The notes: a model not told the origin generated them from the sequence alone. Shown: positions 16,508 to 25,448, counted from the stretch's first letter. The stretch: DNA of 64,000 nt from Pseudobutyrivibrio sp. YE44 (GCF_900104335.1 NZ_FMXT01000001.1:186001-250000), one strand, 5' to 3'. Program-made: numbers and translations.

Positions 16508-17266
16508 ATGCTTAAAGTTTATTACATAATGCACAGTTGTTTTTTAGTTGAAATGGAGGATAGATATCTCTTGTTTGACTACTTTGACAAAGAGGTAGTC
16601 AGAGATATGGTAGAGTTTAAGGGGTGTTTGCCTGAGCTTAATCCAGACAAATACCTATATGTATTTGCCAGCCATAGTCATAAGGACCACTGGTGGTTGG
16701 AAAATCTCAGATGGGCAGATAGCCGCGAAAATATTCACTACATCCTTTCCAAGGATATTAGGCTTGGTCGAAATTATCTCATTAGAAATGGTTTTGATCT
16801 TTCCATAAAAAACAAAATCACCTTTGTTGGAGCTATGAAGAAATACAAGGTGGATGACATGGTGATTGAGACCTTGCGTTCCACTGATGCAGGTGTTGCT
16901 TTTGTAATAAGTGTCAAGGATATAAATATTTATCACGCCGGAGATTTGAACTGGTGGAACGCTGAAGGCAGAGGTGAGCTGTATGGCGAGGTTTATGGTC
17001 GTGAATACAAGCGTGCCCTCAGACCTATTGCTAATCGCCATTTTGATTTAGGCTTTGTGGTGCTTGATTCAAGAATGGGTGAGGATGGATATTTCCTTGG
17101 AATGGAGCATTTTGTTAAAAATATAGAGTGCGACTATATTTTCCCTATGCATATGTGGGGAGATTACAAATGGATTGAACGCTTCAAGAATCGCCCAGGC
17201 ATGGCCAACCTCAAAGAACGAATCGTAGACATAGACCGAGAAAATATAATATATGAAATTTACTAA
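16508..17266 (+). CDS. MBL-fold metallo-hydrolase
   Basis: Start chosen at the ATG at 16508, just past the HD-GYP stop; an in-frame ATG at 16481 lies inside that gene. About 252 residues. FASHSHKDHWW (about residue 54) is the metal-binding HxHxDH-like motif. NIYHAGDLNWWN (about 143) and IFPMHMWGDYKW (about 212) supply the further histidine and aspartate ligands. It resembles UlaG-like or YycJ-like small beta-lactamase-fold hydrolases; substrate unknown. Its end overlaps the OGG-type glycosylase gene by 14 bases, so the two are co-translated. Confidence 0.82.
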   Translation: MLKVYYIMHSCFLVEMEDRYLLFDYFDKEVVRDMVEFKGCLPELNPDKYLYVFASHSHKDHWWLENLRWADSRENIHYILSKDIRLGRNYLIRNGFDLSIKNKITFVGAMKKYKVDDMVIETLRSTDAGVAFVISVKDINIYHAGDLNWWNAEGRGELYGEVYGREYKRALRPIANRHFDLGFVVLDSRMGEDGYFLGMEHFVKNIECDYIFPMHMWGDYKWIERFKNRPGMANLKERIVDIDRENIIYEIY

Positions 17267-18089
17267 AAAATTAACCCCTGAAGATTTTAATCCAGAAGTT
17301 ATTATGAACTCCGGCCAAGTCTTTCGAATGAGAAAAGAGACTGCTGGTGCCCATGGCACCCCGGATACCTATAGTGCTTGCTCAGGTGACAACGACGTAT
17401 ATTTTTATCTTAATAAAGAAACAGATATGTGGGATTTTGTCTGTCAGGAAAACCAGTGGGATTTCTGGCAGAATTATTTTGATTTTTCCACAGATTACAC
17501 ATCCTTTAATGAAGCTATCAGAAATAGCAATGACAAATTCTTGAAGGATGCCCTGAAGGATTCCTTTGGAATGAGAATCCTTAGACAGGATTTGTGGGAG
17601 GTTTTCATTTCCTATGTTATCTCACAAAACAACAACATTCCAAAGATAAAGAAATCTATTCAGGTTTTAAGCGATAGATATTCCGATGGAATTCATTTTC
17701 CAAAGCCAGAGGTTTTGGCTTACATTCCAGAGGAAGAGCTTTCCCAGGGCACAGCCCTAGGATATCGAGCAGACTATATTATCGGAATTTCAAAGTCCGT
17801 TTGTAATGGCCAGTTAGATATTGAGTCTATAAGTAAGCAGGAGTATCAGCAGGCTTATGATAGCCTTATTAGCATAAAGGGCATTGGCCCAAAGGTGGCT
17901 AATTGCATTATGCTCTATGGCTTCCATTTTATGGAAAGCTATCCTATAGATACTTGGATGAAAAAGATTATTTCTGAGGACTACAAGGATTACAACAAGG
18001 AAGCGTATCTTGAATATATCAATGAAACATACAGCGGTTTTCAGGGATATGTTCAGCAGCTTCAGTTCTATCACAAAAGAAAGAAATAA
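17253..18089 (+). CDS. 8-oxoguanine DNA glycosylase of the OGG1 type
   Basis: A 278-residue HhH-GPD protein. The N-terminal domain begins LTPEDFNPEVIMNSGQVFRM, as in OGG1-like enzymes, where the NSGQ-type segment contacts the base. The helix-hairpin-helix ISIKGIGPKVANCIMLYGF (about residue 205) contains the lysine corresponding to the human OGG1 nucleophile, and SYPIDTWMKK (about 228) has the catalytic aspartate. Lyase activity that excises oxidised guanine is expected. It overlaps the MBL gene by 14 bases. A 3-methyladenine glycosylase is the alternative, but the lysine favours OGG. Confidence 0.88.
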   Translation: MKFTKKLTPEDFNPEVIMNSGQVFRMRKETAGAHGTPDTYSACSGDNDVYFYLNKETDMWDFVCQENQWDFWQNYFDFSTDYTSFNEAIRNSNDKFLKDALKDSFGMRILRQDLWEVFISYVISQNNNIPKIKKSIQVLSDRYSDGIHFPKPEVLAYIPEEELSQGTALGYRADYIIGISKSVCNGQLDIESISKQEYQQAYDSLISIKGIGPKVANCIMLYGFHFMESYPIDTWMKKIISEDYKDYNKEAYLEYINETYSGFQGYVQQLQFYHKRKK

Positions 18090-18106
18090 GAATTTGGGGA
18101 TGAATA

Positions 18107-19042
18107 ATGTTTAAGTATCATGTTTTTGCTCTATTATTGGGTACAATTTTAGAGTTCTTCTTTGGACGGATTTACAGTATCTGGAATCCTATGGAGACAA
18201 TTGACCGGTTTGTAAAATATTTAGACAGGGCTTTACTGGGAGATGAGATTATCTTAGTGGAGCCGGAAAAGCAAAAAAGCCTTGGCTGGTGGCTTATAGC
18301 CCTTGTGGTTATACCGGTATTCTTGGGAATTTTGTTTTTTACCCTGCTTTGCTATGAAATTGCCCCTTGGCTGGGTGTGATTTTCGAGGCAGTTGCTTCA
18401 TATTTCTGTCTTGATTATCGCCGCCTTTATTATGGAGGCATAGAAACTATGGAAGATTTCTATAGCGACGGCATATCTTCCATGAAGCATTCAGCAGGAA
18501 TCCTTATGGGACAGGAGGATACATCTTCATCTGAAGAGGAACTTACAGGGGATGTTATTCGATACATAGCAAACGAGGCTTCCGATAGCGTGATGTCTCC
18601 TATATTTGTGATGTTTCTCTTTGGCCCTGTTGGCGGTTTCCTTTACAAGACTTTAGATATAATCGAAGGTAGGATTGGAAACTATAAGTGCGGCAACTGG
18701 CAAAAGGAGTATCAGCGATATCGATACTTTGGTGAGCCAATAGTTGCGATAAATAAGGTGGTAGATTGGCTTCCATCTCGTTTTAGTGGGGCACTGACTG
18801 TGTTTGCTGCCAAGTATACCTTCGGTGATTTCAATGGAAAGAATGCCAGATACATCCATCTGAGAGATAGATACAAGGCGGTTTCGGCTTTTGCCGGAGC
18901 TTTGGAAATTGGATTTAAGGGCCTGATTGGAGAGGCTGACAAGCAGCCAGAACCAAAGGATATTAGAAGGGCTGTAACGTTACTTAGAAACTGTTTTATG
19001 CTTAATCAATTTATTTTAGTGTTTTTATTGTTATTTTTCTGA
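18107..19042 (+). CDS. cobD: CobD/CbiB adenosylcobinamide-phosphate synthase-like membrane protein
   Basis: A 311-residue membrane protein of the CobD/CbiB family, which attaches aminopropanol phosphate to cobyric acid. Membrane segments lie near residues 5-20, 60-85 and 165-185. Characteristic stretches are SDSVMSPIFVMFLFGPVGGFLYKTLDIIEGRIG and DWLPSRFSGALTVFAAKY. It stands alone, with no other cobalamin gene within 35 kb of chromosome here, so it may serve salvage or belong to a scattered pathway. A GGGGATG site precedes the ATG, 18 bases after the glycosylase gene. Confidence 0.85.
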   Translation: MFKYHVFALLLGTILEFFFGRIYSIWNPMETIDRFVKYLDRALLGDEIILVEPEKQKSLGWWLIALVVIPVFLGILFFTLLCYEIAPWLGVIFEAVASYFCLDYRRLYYGGIETMEDFYSDGISSMKHSAGILMGQEDTSSSEEELTGDVIRYIANEASDSVMSPIFVMFLFGPVGGFLYKTLDIIEGRIGNYKCGNWQKEYQRYRYFGEPIVAINKVVDWLPSRFSGALTVFAAKYTFGDFNGKNARYIHLRDRYKAVSAFAGALEIGFKGLIGEADKQPEPKDIRRAVTLLRNCFMLNQFILVFLLLFF

Positions 19043-19140
19043 AATACTGGTGGAATTTGAAAATACTTTGATTTATAATTTGATTAAGTATGTAATAAAG
19101 GTTTAATCTGTAAAAATATTGTAATTTAGGAGGAATTGCC

Positions 19141-19299
19141 ATGTCTGCATTTTTATCTACTTTTGCAAGTTATCTGATTAAAATGATCATACTTGTTGCT
19201 TTAGGAATTTGTGGAGGCTTCATTGGAATTAAGCTTCGCAAGTCCAGCGATAGGAAGAAGGGTATCGATCCATTGGCTGATACTTCTTCAAATGAATAA
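19141..19299 (+). CDS. 52-residue single-pass membrane peptide
   Basis: The reading frame begins MSAFLSTFASYLIKMIILVA and ends DPLADTSSNE. One membrane helix (residues about 10-32, with GICGGFIGIKL) is followed by a basic stretch RKSSDRKKG and an acidic tail, giving a cytoplasmic C-terminus by the positive-inside rule. AGGAGG lies six bases before the ATG. It ends 18 bases before alaS and is probably in its operon. Small conserved peptides of this form occur next to alaS in related Lachnospiraceae in my recollection, which I cannot check here. Confidence 0.75.
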   Translation: MSAFLSTFASYLIKMIILVALGICGGFIGIKLRKSSDRKKGIDPLADTSSNE

Positions 19300-19317
19300 T
19301 ATTTGGAGGACTTTGTT

Positions 19318-21972
19318 TTGAATAACGGTGTTAATGATTTACGACGCGCCTACTTGGAGTTCTTTGAGAGCAAAGATCATCTTTGCCTCAATAGCTTTTC
19401 TCTTGTACCACAGAATGACAACTCATTGTTGCTCATCAACGCTGGTATGGCACCACTTAAGCCATACTTCACAGGTCAGGAGATTCCACCAAGAAAGCGC
19501 GTTACTACATGTCAAAAATGTGTTAGAACAGGCGATATCGATAATGTAGGAAAGACAGCTCGTCACCTTACATTCTTCGAGATGCTTGGTAACTTCTCAT
19601 TCGGAGACTATTTCAAGCACGAGGCTATTGCTTGGTCTTGGGAATTTTTAACAGAGGTTCTTAAGCTTGATCCAAATCGTCTCTATCCATCAATCTACGG
19701 TGAGGATGAGGAAGCTTTTGAAATCTGGACAAAGGAAGTTGGTGTTGCTCCGGAGCGCATTACACGTTTCTATCGCGATCCTGAAACAGGCGAGTGTGAC
19801 AACTTCTGGGAGCACGGCGCTGGTCCTTGTGGTCCTTGCTCAGAGATTTACTACGACCGTGGTGAGAAATATGGTTGTGGCTCTCCAGATTGTAAGGTAG
19901 GTTGCGAGTGCGACCGCTTTATGGAGGTTTGGAACAACGTATTTACTCAGTTCAATGGCGATGGCCATGGCGGTTATGAAGAGCTTTCTCAGAAGAATAT
20001 CGATACAGGTATGGGTCTTGAGCGTCTTGCTGTTGTTATGCAGGATGTAGATTCAGTATTCGACATCGACACAATGAAAGCTATTCGTGACAAGATTTGC
20101 GAGATGTCAGGCAAGCAGTATCAGGTGGATGCTCTTGATGATGTTTCAATCCGTCTTATCACTGACCATATTCGTTCATCTACATTCCTTATTTCTGATG
20201 GTGTTACACCTTCAAACGAGGGACGTGGATATGTTCTTCGTCGTTTGATTCGTCGTGCTGCAAAGCATGGTCGTGCACTTGGTATCAAGGGTACCTTTAT
20301 GGCTAAGCTTTCAGAGACAGTTATTAACGAATGTAAGGACGGCTACCCAGAGCTTTGGGAGAAGAGAGAATTCATCTTCAAGACTCTCACAGCTGAGGAA
20401 GAGCAGTTCAACAAGACTATCGACAAGGGTCTTGAAATCCTTGCAGGTATGGAAGAGAAGCTTGTTGCTTCAGGCTCAAAGGAGCTTTCAGGCGAGGATA
20501 CCTTCAAGCTTTACGATACTTACGGATTCCCTGTAGATCTTACAGCAGAAATCCTTGAGGAAAAGGGCTTTGGCTATGATGCTAAGGGCTTTGAGGCTTG
20601 CATGGAAGAGCAGAGACAGAAGGCTCGTGCTGCTCGTAAAGAGACAAACTACATGGGTGCTGATGCATCTGTTTACGATGATATTGATCTTTCTGTTACA
20701 TCTGAGTTCGTTGGCTATGACAAGACTACATCAGAGTCTACAGTTACAGTCCTCACTACAGAAACAGAGATCGTTGATACTCTTGCAGAGGGCATGATTG
20801 GTACAATCATTGTTCCACAGACTCCATTCTACGCTACAATGGGTGGTCAGATTGGCGATACAGGTATCATCTCTACACCAAACGGTCAGTTCACAGTTAA
20901 AGACACAATCAAGCTTAAGGGCGGAAAGATTGGTCACGTTGGTGAAATGACTACAGGTATGATTAAGACAGGAGAGAAGGTTACTCTTACTGTTGATGCT
21001 GAGCGTAGAGCTCGTATTTGCAAGAATCACTCAGCTACTCACCTTATGCAGAAGGCACTTCGTGAGGTACTTGGTACACACGTAGAGCAGAAGGGTTCAT
21101 ATCAGGATGCTGACAGAACTCGTTTCGATTTCTCTCACTTCGAAGCTATGACTTCAGAGGAAATTGCAAAGGTTGAAAAGCTTGTTAATGACAAAATCGC
21201 TGAAGGCCTTGCTGTTGAGACAGCTATCATGTCAATCGACGAGGCAAAGAAGAGTGGCGCTATGGCTCTATTCGGTGAGAAGTACGGCGATACAGTTCGT
21301 GTTGTAAAGATGGGTGATTTCTCTGTTGAGCTTTGTGGTGGTACACACGTAGCAAACACATCAGAGATTTCAGCATTCAAGATTCTTTCAGAGTCTGGTG
21401 TTGCTGCTGGTACACGTCGTATCGAGGCAATCACAGGCTCAGCTGTTTTCGAATACTATGCTGACCTTGAGGCTAAGCTTAACGCTGCAGCTGCAGCTCT
21501 TAAGTGTAAGCCAGCTGAGGTTGAGGAAAAGATTGCTCACCTTCAGAAGCAGCTTAAGGAGACAAACTCAGAGCTTGAGTCTATGAAGGCTAAGGTTGCA
21601 CAGGCTGCTGTAGGTGATGTTATGGATTCTGTTGTTGAGGTTAAGGGAGTTAAGCTTCTTGCTACATCTGTTTCAGGTGTAGATATGAACGGACTTCGTG
21701 ATCTTGGCGACGACCTTAAGACAAAGCTTGGCGAGGGCGTTGTTGTTCTTGCATCAGACTGCGACGGCAAGGTAAACCTTGTGGTTATGGCTACAGATGC
21801 AGCTCAGGCAGCTGGCGCACACGCTGGAAACCTTATCAAGTCTATCGCACCAAAGGTAGGCGGTGGCGGCGGCGGTCGTCCAAACATGGCACAGGCCGGC
21901 GGCAAGAACCCAGCAGGCATCGCCGATGCGTTAACAGAAGCAAAATCAGTACTTGAGGGTATGTTGAACTAA
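19318..21972 (+). CDS. alaS: Alanyl-tRNA synthetase
   Basis: Start chosen at TTG 19318, seven bases after GGAGGA (19305-19310), giving 884 residues. The in-frame TTG at 19303 would place the ribosome site inside the gene. The class II aminoacylation core includes LINAGMAPLKPYF and TFFEMLGNFSFGDYF. Then come a helical tRNA-recognition region, the editing domain with the zinc ligands HSATHLMQKAL (about 574) and CGGTHV (about 677), a coiled coil (KIAHLQKQLKETNSELESMK), and the glycine-rich C-Ala domain (KVGGGGGGRPNMAQAGG). Length is normal for the family. Codon use is biased toward GCT, CTT and GGT, as in highly expressed genes. Confidence 0.98.
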   Translation: MNNGVNDLRRAYLEFFESKDHLCLNSFSLVPQNDNSLLLINAGMAPLKPYFTGQEIPPRKRVTTCQKCVRTGDIDNVGKTARHLTFFEMLGNFSFGDYFKHEAIAWSWEFLTEVLKLDPNRLYPSIYGEDEEAFEIWTKEVGVAPERITRFYRDPETGECDNFWEHGAGPCGPCSEIYYDRGEKYGCGSPDCKVGCECDRFMEVWNNVFTQFNGDGHGGYEELSQKNIDTGMGLERLAVVMQDVDSVFDIDTMKAIRDKICEMSGKQYQVDALDDVSIRLITDHIRSSTFLISDGVTPSNEGRGYVLRRLIRRAAKHGRALGIKGTFMAKLSETVINECKDGYPELWEKREFIFKTLTAEEEQFNKTIDKGLEILAGMEEKLVASGSKELSGEDTFKLYDTYGFPVDLTAEILEEKGFGYDAKGFEACMEEQRQKARAARKETNYMGADASVYDDIDLSVTSEFVGYDKTTSESTVTVLTTETEIVDTLAEGMIGTIIVPQTPFYATMGGQIGDTGIISTPNGQFTVKDTIKLKGGKIGHVGEMTTGMIKTGEKVTLTVDAERRARICKNHSATHLMQKALREVLGTHVEQKGSYQDADRTRFDFSHFEAMTSEEIAKVEKLVNDKIAEGLAVETAIMSIDEAKKSGAMALFGEKYGDTVRVVKMGDFSVELCGGTHVANTSEISAFKILSESGVAAGTRRIEAITGSAVFEYYADLEAKLNAAAAALKCKPAEVEEKIAHLQKQLKETNSELESMKAKVAQAAVGDVMDSVVEVKGVKLLATSVSGVDMNGLRDLGDDLKTKLGEGVVVLASDCDGKVNLVVMATDAAQAAGAHAGNLIKSIAPKVGGGGGGRPNMAQAGGKNPAGIADALTEAKSVLEGMLN

Positions 21973-21985
21973 GATATTGCAAAAT

Positions 21986-22081
21986 ACTAAGCAAGTAGGT
22001 GTCAAGCTCTTGTGTTACTCAAGCGAAGCTTTCTATAGCTGAGCGGAGTAATATCAGGCTTGATACCGTAACTTGCGTAGT
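21986..22081 (+). repeat. Long imperfect palindrome between alaS and rpsU
   Basis: Stems nest inward: ACTAAGCAAGT (21986-21996) with ACTTGCGTAGT (22071-22081), GGTGTCAAGC with GCTTGATACC, GTGTTACTC with GAGTAATAT, and AGCT with AGCT near the apex. Bulges interrupt the stems and no T tract follows. It resembles in style, but not in sequence, the other large intergenic palindromes of this window. It may mark the 3' end of the alaS transcript. Confidence 0.75.
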
Positions 22082-22097
22082 TTATAGAAAAATTGGG

Positions 22098-22125
22098 TTG
22101 ACAAAACTTGATTTTGTGTTAAAAT
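22098..22125 (+). promoter_or_regulatory. Promoter of rpsU
   Basis: TTGACA (22098-22103) and TAAAAT (22120-22125) are 16 bases apart, about 65 bases upstream of the rpsU ATG. Confidence 0.75.
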
Positions 22126-22189
22126 GCTTGTTAGTGCTTTTAGATTAATGAGTACAAGTCCCCAAATGGAGGGAGGTTAGGATTAGACT

Positions 22190-22363
22190 ATGTCATATGT
22201 TACAGTTAAAGAAAACGAGTCATTAGACAGCGCTCTTCGTAGATTTAAGAGAAACTGTGCTAAGGCTGGCATCCAGCAGGAGATTCGTAAGCGTGAGCAC
22301 TATGAGAAGCCTTCAGTAAAGCGTAAGAAGAAGTCTGAGGCTGCTAGAAAGCGTAAATACTAA
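22190..22363 (+). CDS. rpsU: 30S ribosomal protein S21
   Basis: A 57-residue basic protein that begins [20 protein letters not shown] and continues with the usual [20 protein letters not shown], ending in a lysine/arginine tail RKRKY. Length and sequence are typical of Firmicutes S21, which sits near the mRNA exit region of the small subunit. GGAGGGAGG lies upstream. It has its own promoter and terminator. Confidence 0.97.
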   Translation: MSYVTVKENESLDSALRRFKRNCAKAGIQQEIRKREHYEKPSVKRKKKSEAARKRKY

Positions 22364-22389
22364 TTTGCGTTTAACGTTTAGAAATTATG

Positions 22390-22421
22390 GCCTGTACCAC
22401 AGTTGTGGTACGGGCTCATTT
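22390..22421 (+). terminator. Terminator of rpsU
   Basis: GCCTGTACCAC pairs with GTGGTACGGGC around AGTT (one T-G pair), followed by TCATTTTCTG. It lies 27 bases after the stop codon. Confidence 0.8.
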
Positions 22422-22473
22422 TCTGTTTGCGTAAATTTTTTATGCAACTATATATAAGGTAAATTTTTATAAA

Positions 22474-22608
22474 GCGGACACATAGTCTTGGCAAGCGCGA
22501 GCAGGAAGGCTCCATGCCGAGCATGGGAAGGACCTACACCGGCGGGAGGGTGCCCATGCGAAGGTATGGAAGATGGCCTGCGGGAGCATGATTATTTGTG
22601 GAGTCCGC
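22474..22608 (+). repeat. Dispersed GC-rich structured repeat, copy C
   Basis: The core (22494-22588) matches the elements at 547-645 and, inverted, 10909-10999, with GCGCGAGCAGGAAGGCTCCAT, CATGGG, CACCGGCGGGAGGG, CCCATG, TATGGAAG and GCCTGCGGGAGC. The outer stem is GCGGAC (22474-22479) with GTCCGC (22603-22608), again unlike the other copies. It ends seven bases before the GGAGG of prfC, so if transcribed it would be the 5' leader of that message. Confidence 0.8.
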
Positions 22609-22624
22609 AAGTATGGAGGTTCAG

Positions 22625-24214
22625 ATGGCTTATACAGTTGAACAAGAAATTAAAAGACGTCGTACGTTTGCAATTATTTCCCATCCTGATGCTGGTAAGA
22701 CAACTCTTACAGAGAAGTTCCTTCTTTATGGAGGTCAGATCAATTTGGCAGGTTCCGTAAAGGGAAAGGCTACAGCCAGACATGCAGTTTCTGACTGGAT
22801 GGAAATTGAGAAGGAGAGAGGTATTTCTGTTACTTCTTCAGTTCTTCAGTTCGAGTATGATGGCTATTGCATCAATATCCTTGATACACCTGGTCACCAG
22901 GATTTCTCGGAGGATACATACCGTACACTTATGGCTGCAGATTCGGCCGTAATGGTTATCGATGCTTCAAAGGGTGTTGAGGCCCAGACACGTAAGCTTT
23001 TCAAGGTCTGCGTCATGAGACATATCCCTATCTTTACATTCATCAACAAGATGGATAGAGATGCAAACGACACCTTCGAGCTTTTAGATGATATTGAAAA
23101 CGAGCTTGGAATCGCCACTGTTCCTGTAAATTGGCCTATCGGTTCAGGTAAGGAATTCAAGGGTGTTTACGATAGAAATGAGCGTACAGTCCGCATGTTC
23201 TCTGATACTCAGAAGGGTACAAAGCAGGGTGAGGAGCGTATCCTTTCAATTGACGACCCAGCTTTAAAGGAAGAAATCGGCGAGGATAAGTACGAGCAGC
23301 TTATGGAAGAGCTTGAGCTTTTAGATGGTGCTGGTGCTGAGTTTAATCAGGAGCAGGTTACAGCCGGTGAGCTTTCACCTGTATTCTTTGGTTCAGCCCT
23401 TACAAACTTTGGTGTTGAGACTTTCCTTGAGCATTTCCTTAAGATGACATACAGCCCACTCCCACGTAAGAGTGATGCTGGTGAAATCAGCCCATTTTCA
23501 GAGGATTTCTCGGCCTTTGTATTCAAGATTCAGGCAAACATGAACAAGGCTCATAGAGACCGTGTTGCCTTCCTTAGAATCTGTTCTGGTACTTTTGATG
23601 CCAGCAAGGATTATCTTCACGTTCAGGGAGGTCGTAAGGCAAAGCTTTCTGCACCACAGCAGATGATGGCAGATGAGCGTAAAATCGTAGATAAGGCTTA
23701 TGCTGGCGATATTATTGGTGTGTTCGATCCAGGTCTTTACAGCATTGGAGACACCTTTACATCAGCTAAGAAGCCATTTAAGTTCGAAGGAATCCCAACC
23801 TTCGCACCTGAGCATTTTGCCCGTGTTCGTCAGATTGATACCATGAAGCGTAAGCAGTTTATGAAGGGTATCACTCAGATTGCACAGGAAGGTGCTATCC
23901 AGATCTTCCAGGAGTTCAACACTGGTATGGAAGAGATTATCGTAGGTGTAGTTGGTGTTCTTCAGTTCGACGTTTTGAAATACAGACTTAACAACGAATA
24001 CAACGTAGAAATTGGTCTTGAGAATCTTCCATACGAACATATCAGATGGATTGAAGGAGATTACGATATCAACAAAATCTCTGGTACTTCTGACATGAAG
24101 AAGATTAAAGACCTTAAGGATAGACCACTTCTTCTGTTTGTAAACTCATGGTCAGTTGGCATGGTTCAGGACAGAAATGAAGGATTGGTGCTTTCTGAAT
24201 TCGGAACAAATTAG
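22625..24214 (+). CDS. prfC: Peptide chain release factor 3
   Basis: Start chosen at ATG 22625, five bases after GGAGG (22615-22619), giving 529 residues; an in-frame GTG at 22598 lies inside the upstream repeat. The GTPase domain shows ISHPDAGKTTLTEKF (G1), RGISVTSSV (G2), DTPGHQDFSEDTY (G3) and INKMDR (G4). C-terminal domains carry GVVGVLQFDVLKYRL, typical of RF3. It recycles RF1 and RF2 from the ribosome using GTP. The structured repeat directly upstream could affect its expression. An intrinsic terminator follows. Confidence 0.97.
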   Translation: MAYTVEQEIKRRRTFAIISHPDAGKTTLTEKFLLYGGQINLAGSVKGKATARHAVSDWMEIEKERGISVTSSVLQFEYDGYCINILDTPGHQDFSEDTYRTLMAADSAVMVIDASKGVEAQTRKLFKVCVMRHIPIFTFINKMDRDANDTFELLDDIENELGIATVPVNWPIGSGKEFKGVYDRNERTVRMFSDTQKGTKQGEERILSIDDPALKEEIGEDKYEQLMEELELLDGAGAEFNQEQVTAGELSPVFFGSALTNFGVETFLEHFLKMTYSPLPRKSDAGEISPFSEDFSAFVFKIQANMNKAHRDRVAFLRICSGTFDASKDYLHVQGGRKAKLSAPQQMMADERKIVDKAYAGDIIGVFDPGLYSIGDTFTSAKKPFKFEGIPTFAPEHFARVRQIDTMKRKQFMKGITQIAQEGAIQIFQEFNTGMEEIIVGVVGVLQFDVLKYRLNNEYNVEIGLENLPYEHIRWIEGDYDINKISGTSDMKKIKDLKDRPLLLFVNSWSVGMVQDRNEGLVLSEFGTN

Positions 24215-24251
24215 TTCTTGACTAATCAAATTTTAGATTGTATATTATTGG

Positions 24252-24280
24252 GCAGTGGCAGTCGCCACTGTCTTTTTTGT
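24252..24280 (+). terminator. Terminator of prfC
   Basis: GCAGTGGC and GCCACTGT form the stem, followed by CTTTTTTGTTTTTTT. Confidence 0.88.
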
Positions 24281-24316
24281 TTTTTTAGTTTCTTATTTTT
24301 TTATCCCATTTTGTTG

Positions 24317-24345
24317 TTGACAATTGGTATTGGTTTCACTATTAT
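24317..24345 (+). promoter_or_regulatory. recA: Promoter of recA
   Basis: TTGACA (24317-24322) and TATTAT (24340-24345) are 17 bases apart, just upstream of a LexA-type box. Confidence 0.75.
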
Positions 24346-24358
24346 TATATTTAGAAAG

Positions 24359-24372
24359 CGAACAGTTGTTCC
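24359..24372 (+). promoter_or_regulatory. LexA (SOS) box upstream of recA
   Basis: CGAACAGTTGTTCC matches the Gram-positive SOS box CGAACRNRYGTTYC at all but one position. It lies between the recA -10 box and the ribosome site, where LexA binding would block transcription until DNA damage. Confidence 0.8.
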
Positions 24373-24390
24373 GAACGGAGGTTTTATAAT

Positions 24391-25446
24391 ATGGCAAATG
24401 AAGATAAGTTAAGAGCGTTAGATGCTGCGATTTCGCAGATTGAAAAGCAATATGGTAAGGGTTCAGTTATGAAGCTGGGCGAGGGTGCGAACATTCAGGT
24501 TGAGACAGTTCCTACAGGTTCTATCAGTCTTGATATTGCCCTTGGTCAGGGTGGTTTCCCTAAGGGGCGTATCATCGAGATTTATGGTCCAGAATCATCT
24601 GGTAAGACAACACTTGCCCTTCACGCAGTTGCAGAGGTTCAGAAGGCAGGCGGTATCGCAGGTTTCATCGATGCTGAGCACGCACTTGATCCTAAATATG
24701 CTAAGGCAATCGGTGTTAATATCGACGATTTATACATTTCTCAGCCAGACAATGGTGAGCAGGCTCTCGAAATCACAGAGACAATGATTCGTTCAGGTGC
24801 TATGGACATCATCGTAGTGGATTCAGTTGCAGCTCTTGTTCCAAAGGCAGAAATCGATGGAGATATGGGTGATAGCCACGTTGGTCTTCACGCACGTCTT
24901 ATGTCACAGGCTATGAGAAAGCTCACTAGCATCGTTGCTAAGACAAACTGTGTTGTTATCTTTATCAACCAGCTTCGTGAGAAGGTTGGCGTTATGTTTG
25001 GAAATCCAGAGACAACCACTGGTGGTCGTGCTCTTAAGTTCTACGCTTCAGTACGTATCGATGTTCGTCGTATCGAGGCTCTCAAACAAAACGGAGAGGT
25101 TATTGGTAACAGAACACGTGCCAAAATCGTTAAGAATAAGGTAGCACCTCCATTTAGAGAGGCAGAGTTTGATATCATGTTTGGTGAGGGAATCTCTCGC
25201 GAGGGTGATATTCTCGATGTTGCTACAAATCTTGATATTGTACAGAAGTCTGGCGCTTGGTATGCATACCTTGGCGAAAAGATTGGTCAGGGTCGTGAAA
25301 ATGCTAAGACATACCTTAAGCAGAATCCAGAGGTTTGCGAGGAAATCGCAGAAGCTATTCGTGAGCACTATGCTGAGTCAGACGAAAGCGAAGTTGGCTT
25401 AGTTGGTGGTGAAAAGGAAGATATCCCAACAGAGGTTATTGAATAA
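24391..25446 (+). CDS. recA: Recombinase RecA
   Basis: A 351-residue RecA. Motifs are the Walker [15 protein letters not shown] (about residues 68-81), the MAW-type [11 protein letters not shown], the Walker [18 protein letters not shown], the L1/L2 DNA-binding loops ([33 protein letters not shown]) and the C-terminal domain with an acidic tail. No intein is present. It mediates homologous recombination and LexA self-cleavage. CGGAGG precedes the ATG. recX follows after two bases, and the LexA box upstream shows SOS control. Confidence 0.99.
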   Translation: MANEDKLRALDAAISQIEKQYGKGSVMKLGEGANIQVETVPTGSISLDIALGQGGFPKGRIIEIYGPESSGKTTLALHAVAEVQKAGGIAGFIDAEHALDPKYAKAIGVNIDDLYISQPDNGEQALEITETMIRSGAMDIIVVDSVAALVPKAEIDGDMGDSHVGLHARLMSQAMRKLTSIVAKTNCVVIFINQLREKVGVMFGNPETTTGGRALKFYASVRIDVRRIEALKQNGEVIGNRTRAKIVKNKVAPPFREAEFDIMFGEGISREGDILDVATNLDIVQKSGAWYAYLGEKIGQGRENAKTYLKQNPEVCEEIAEAIREHYAESDESEVGLVGGEKEDIPTEVIE

Positions 25447-25448
25447 TT

